Shown here: piece after piece, positions 50,927-52,757 of the stretch
Position numbering within the stretch: position 1 is the stretch's first letter
How the letters are laid out: every line of letters begins with the position of its first letter
DNA from: Candidatus Rifleibacteriota bacterium
Lineage (GTDB): Bacteria > Muiribacteriota > Ozemobacteria > Ozemobacterales > Ozemobacteraceae
Direction: 5' to 3'
Length of the DNA stretch: 52,757 nucleotides
Assembly: GCA_018818125.1 (NCBI GenBank)
Contig: JAHISQ010000168.1
Location: 1-52,757 of the forward strand
Made by a program: the position numbers and the translations under genes
Notes under the pieces: generated by a model
What the model saw: the letters and a program-made list of their open reading frames with translations, nothing else
Told to the model about the DNA's origin: nothing
The model's database searches: none

Positions 50927-51875
50927 AATACAGGAACTGGTATTTTCTTTCCTGGACATGGTCAGTATGAAACATAAAGAAGTCGAGCCAGGTGTCTGGA
51001 TGGCTAAGGTGCCAGAAAATGAGCAGACATTTTTTAATGGTTTCGAAACCCTTAAATTCACGTTTGATCGTGCAAGCGCTGAGAAGCATCGCGATCTTGA
51101 GCTGATCTGCGAAGGCTCATTTCTGCTGCGCAGAATTATCGAGCGGCTGTCAGAAATTCCCAAAGCCAGTCGCCTGTATTCGACCAATCCGCCAGAAGTT
51201 GCACCAATTGGCGCTGAAGGCGGTTTGCGAGTGATTTCTGATAAGGTTTACTATCGCCCCAGGGTTGTGTTTAATTTTAAAGTACAGTATGAATGTGATC
51301 AACGGCGTGAGAAATTATATTCGCTGGTTGCAGATACTGCCGCTGGTATCATGAGTCTGGATGCTGGACTGCACGAAATTGATCTGAAGGAATTTTCAGA
51401 AACAGCGCAGCCTGATATCGAAATAGAAGAATCCGGTGTCGACATTTTACGTTTATACTTAGAATCATGCAGAAAACTTGAAGAGTCGCTCAATGAAGAA
51501 ATAGCGGAGCTACGCGAATGGGGCGATGAACAGTGCAGCGAAAATCTGAAAGTTTTTGAAGCATATCTTGATGAACAGAAGCAGGAACTGTTAAAAAAGA
51601 AAGAGAACGTTTCTTTTCACCTCTATTTCTTCCAGAAAGAGGAAGAAATTGACCGGCTCATTGACAATCTCGAAGAAGAGCGCAATAGAAAGCTTACTGA
51701 GCTAAGAGAAAAGTTTTCATTGCGAGTCAAAATCAGTCTGATAAATGCCGTGGTTCTATGTATCCCAACCATCGGCGTAATTGCTCCCAAAAAGCGACGA
51801 TCTGTTGCTAAGGGTCTGAATATGGCTGGTATTGCCTCTTCAACAGGATTTGCTACCCGGTCGGCTATTCAGTAA
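50916..51875 (+). CDS. Coiled-coil protein with C-terminal membrane segment, SNF2 partner
   Basis: 319 residues, no family recognised. The first ~150 residues are mixed alpha/beta; ~180-270 is strongly helical and rich in Glu, Lys and Arg (coiled coil); ~272-288 is hydrophobic (LINAVVLCIPTIGVIAP), followed by a basic tail. The start lies inside the SNF2 gene (11-bp overlap) behind AGGAGG. The constant overlap and ribosome site imply joint production; it may act as a membrane or DNA adaptor for the ATPase (inference). Confidence 0.78.
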   Translation: MENKIQELVFSFLDMVSMKHKEVEPGVWMAKVPENEQTFFNGFETLKFTFDRASAEKHRDLELICEGSFLLRRIIERLSEIPKASRLYSTNPPEVAPIGAEGGLRVISDKVYYRPRVVFNFKVQYECDQRREKLYSLVADTAAGIMSLDAGLHEIDLKEFSETAQPDIEIEESGVDILRLYLESCRKLEESLNEEIAELREWGDEQCSENLKVFEAYLDEQKQELLKKKENVSFHLYFFQKEEEIDRLIDNLEEERNRKLTELREKFSLRVKISLINAVVLCIPTIGVIAPKKRRSVAKGLNMAGIASSTGFATRSAIQ

Positions 51876-51890
51876 CCGTGGAGGGCTCTC

Positions 51891-52193
51891 ATGTTTTTTA
51901 AACATATCGTGATTGGGTTTATCATTATCGGCATTCTGGGCTACATGTTTGGCGATCACCTCTTTTACTTTCAGGGCAATATGATGATGCGCTGGCAATA
52001 TACCCTGCCTGCATATGAGGCTTACGAGAGAATAATTCGCCATTATCCTCAGAGCCAGTTTGTCCCGGAGGCGAAAGTAATGATGAAAGCCTTGCGGGAG
52101 CGCAGTCGTGACCTCAACAAATTCATTAATGAGAAAGAAGTAGAACTTAAAAAAATCCAGGATGAACGTCAGAAGAAACAGTCGTTTCACTGA
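51891..52193 (+). CDS. Small membrane-anchored protein with TPR-like segment
   Basis: 100 residues: an N-terminal membrane helix (HIVIGFIIIGILGYMFG), then PAYEAYERIIRHYPQSQFVPEA, which resembles one TPR of BamD/YbgF-type outer-membrane assembly proteins, and a charged coiled-coil tail. Ribosome site GGAGGG; 15 bp after the previous gene. Exact role unknown. Confidence 0.72.
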   Translation: MFFKHIVIGFIIIGILGYMFGDHLFYFQGNMMMRWQYTLPAYEAYERIIRHYPQSQFVPEAKVMMKALRERSRDLNKFINEKEVELKKIQDERQKKQSFH

Positions 52194-52207
52194 AAAGGTG
52201 GCTTGAT

Positions 52208-52757
52208 TTGCCTTCAGTAAGGGAGAAAGATGGGCTTTCGCCGCGCCAGAAATATCTGCACGAGATAATTTTCGAGGCAGAAACACCAGCTGGAAAGCTA
52301 TTTGACGTCCTTCTCATCTTATTCATACTAGCCAGCATTGCGACAGTTATGCTCGATAGCGTAAAGTCTATTCGCGATGCCAATTCAGGATTGTTCAGCA
52401 CTCTTGACTGGATATTTACATTCTTTTTTACACTCGATTACATTGCCCGATTGTATTCTGTCTCAAGTCCGCGCGCCTATGCGGCCAGCTTTTATGGCGT
52501 GATTGATCTGCTTGCCGTTATACCCGGATATTTAGGTTTGATTTTTCCGGGCGCTCAGTATTTGTCCGTTGTTCGAATTTTTAGAGTGTTGCGGGTGTTT
52601 CGTATTCTTAAGTTTGCTCACTATCTTGACGAGGCTGATCTGCTATTTAACTCGCTTAGAGCCAGTCGTAAACGCATAACTGTTTTTGTAATTGGCGTGA
52701 TGGCTCTGGTCGTTTTTATCGGCTCTGCAATATACGTGATCGAAGGTGATGAAAACG
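52208..52757 (+). CDS. Voltage-gated ion channel (partial, runs off the window)
   Basis: 183 codons are visible from TTG 52208, seven bases after an AGGTGG ribosome site; the frame stays open to the window end. Predicted S1 (FDVLLILFILASIATVML), S2-S3 with acidic residues (IFTFFFTLDYIARLY; VIDLLAVIPGYLGLI) and S4 with regularly spaced Arg (VVRIFRVLRVFRILKFA) make up a complete voltage sensor. The S5 helix begins at the end; the pore filter lies outside. Probably a K+ channel of the KvAP/Kch type. No ATG is available upstream in frame, so the TTG start is the best choice. Confidence 0.85.
   Translation, partial: MPSVREKDGLSPRQKYLHEIIFEAETPAGKLFDVLLILFILASIATVMLDSVKSIRDANSGLFSTLDWIFTFFFTLDYIARLYSVSSPRAYAASFYGVIDLLAVIPGYLGLIFPGAQYLSVVRIFRVLRVFRILKFAHYLDEADLLFNSLRASRKRITVFVIGVMALVVFIGSAIYVIEGDEN

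Overview
The window looks like a Gram-negative bacterial chromosome. It encodes an outer-membrane barrel protein, a lipobox lipoprotein, several type IV/type II prepilins, and an MEP isoprenoid pathway. No rRNA, tRNA or taxonomic marker is present, so the phylum cannot be fixed from sequence alone. The mix of pseudopilin cassettes, Flp pilins, long TPR proteins and a NamZ-like protein fits an uncultured or poorly sampled lineage (inference).

Region 1 (1-19.8 kb, visibly AT-rich) is a surface-glycan and phosphonate island. A tight minus-strand operon (8482 to 3770) encodes a CDP-glycerol-type phosphotransferase, a cytidylyltransferase-PEP mutase fusion, phosphonopyruvate decarboxylase and a phosphonoacetaldehyde-reductase-like dehydrogenase. 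Together they predict PEP -> phosphonopyruvate -> phosphonoacetaldehyde -> 2-hydroxyethylphosphonate (HEP) -> CMP-HEP -> phosphonylated glycan. Around it lie three paralogous membrane-anchored sulfatase/LtaS-superfamily proteins, three polytopic GT-C-like proteins, a GT2 polyprenyl-phosphate glycosyltransferase, and a 966-residue fusion of acyltransferase-3, CapA-like and SGNH domains. A decayed IS21 IstB fragment lies at the left.

Region 2 (19.8-31.9 kb, minus strand) is a pilus/secretion block. A NamZ-like protein heads a PilV/PilW/PilX (GspI/J/K)-type cassette, followed by a small zinc-ribbon protein, a CheR-like methyltransferase, three tandem 57-bp hairpin repeats, a Nudix hydrolase, a ~25-TPR protein, a fibronectin/beta-helix lipoprotein and two Flp pilins. 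The first Flp gene has a near-ideal sigma-54 promoter.

Region 3 (31.9-43.2 kb) is mostly housekeeping. It holds a MEMO-family protein, a small membrane protein, a TPR/outer-membrane barrel protein, a periplasmic protein with an acidic tail behind a consensus sigma-70 promoter, an AccB-like protein that has lost its biotinyl lysine next to accC, and a compact operon xseA-xseB-ispA-ispD-ispE-dxr-ispF.

Region 4 (43.2-52.8 kb) has a second minor-pilin cassette. One pilin is fused to a CHAP/NlpC-like domain lacking its catalytic Cys, and another protein to an SH3 domain. A LysM protein follows, coupled to an SNF2-family ATPase with a coiled-coil membrane partner, then a small membrane protein and the start of a voltage-gated ion channel cut by the window edge.
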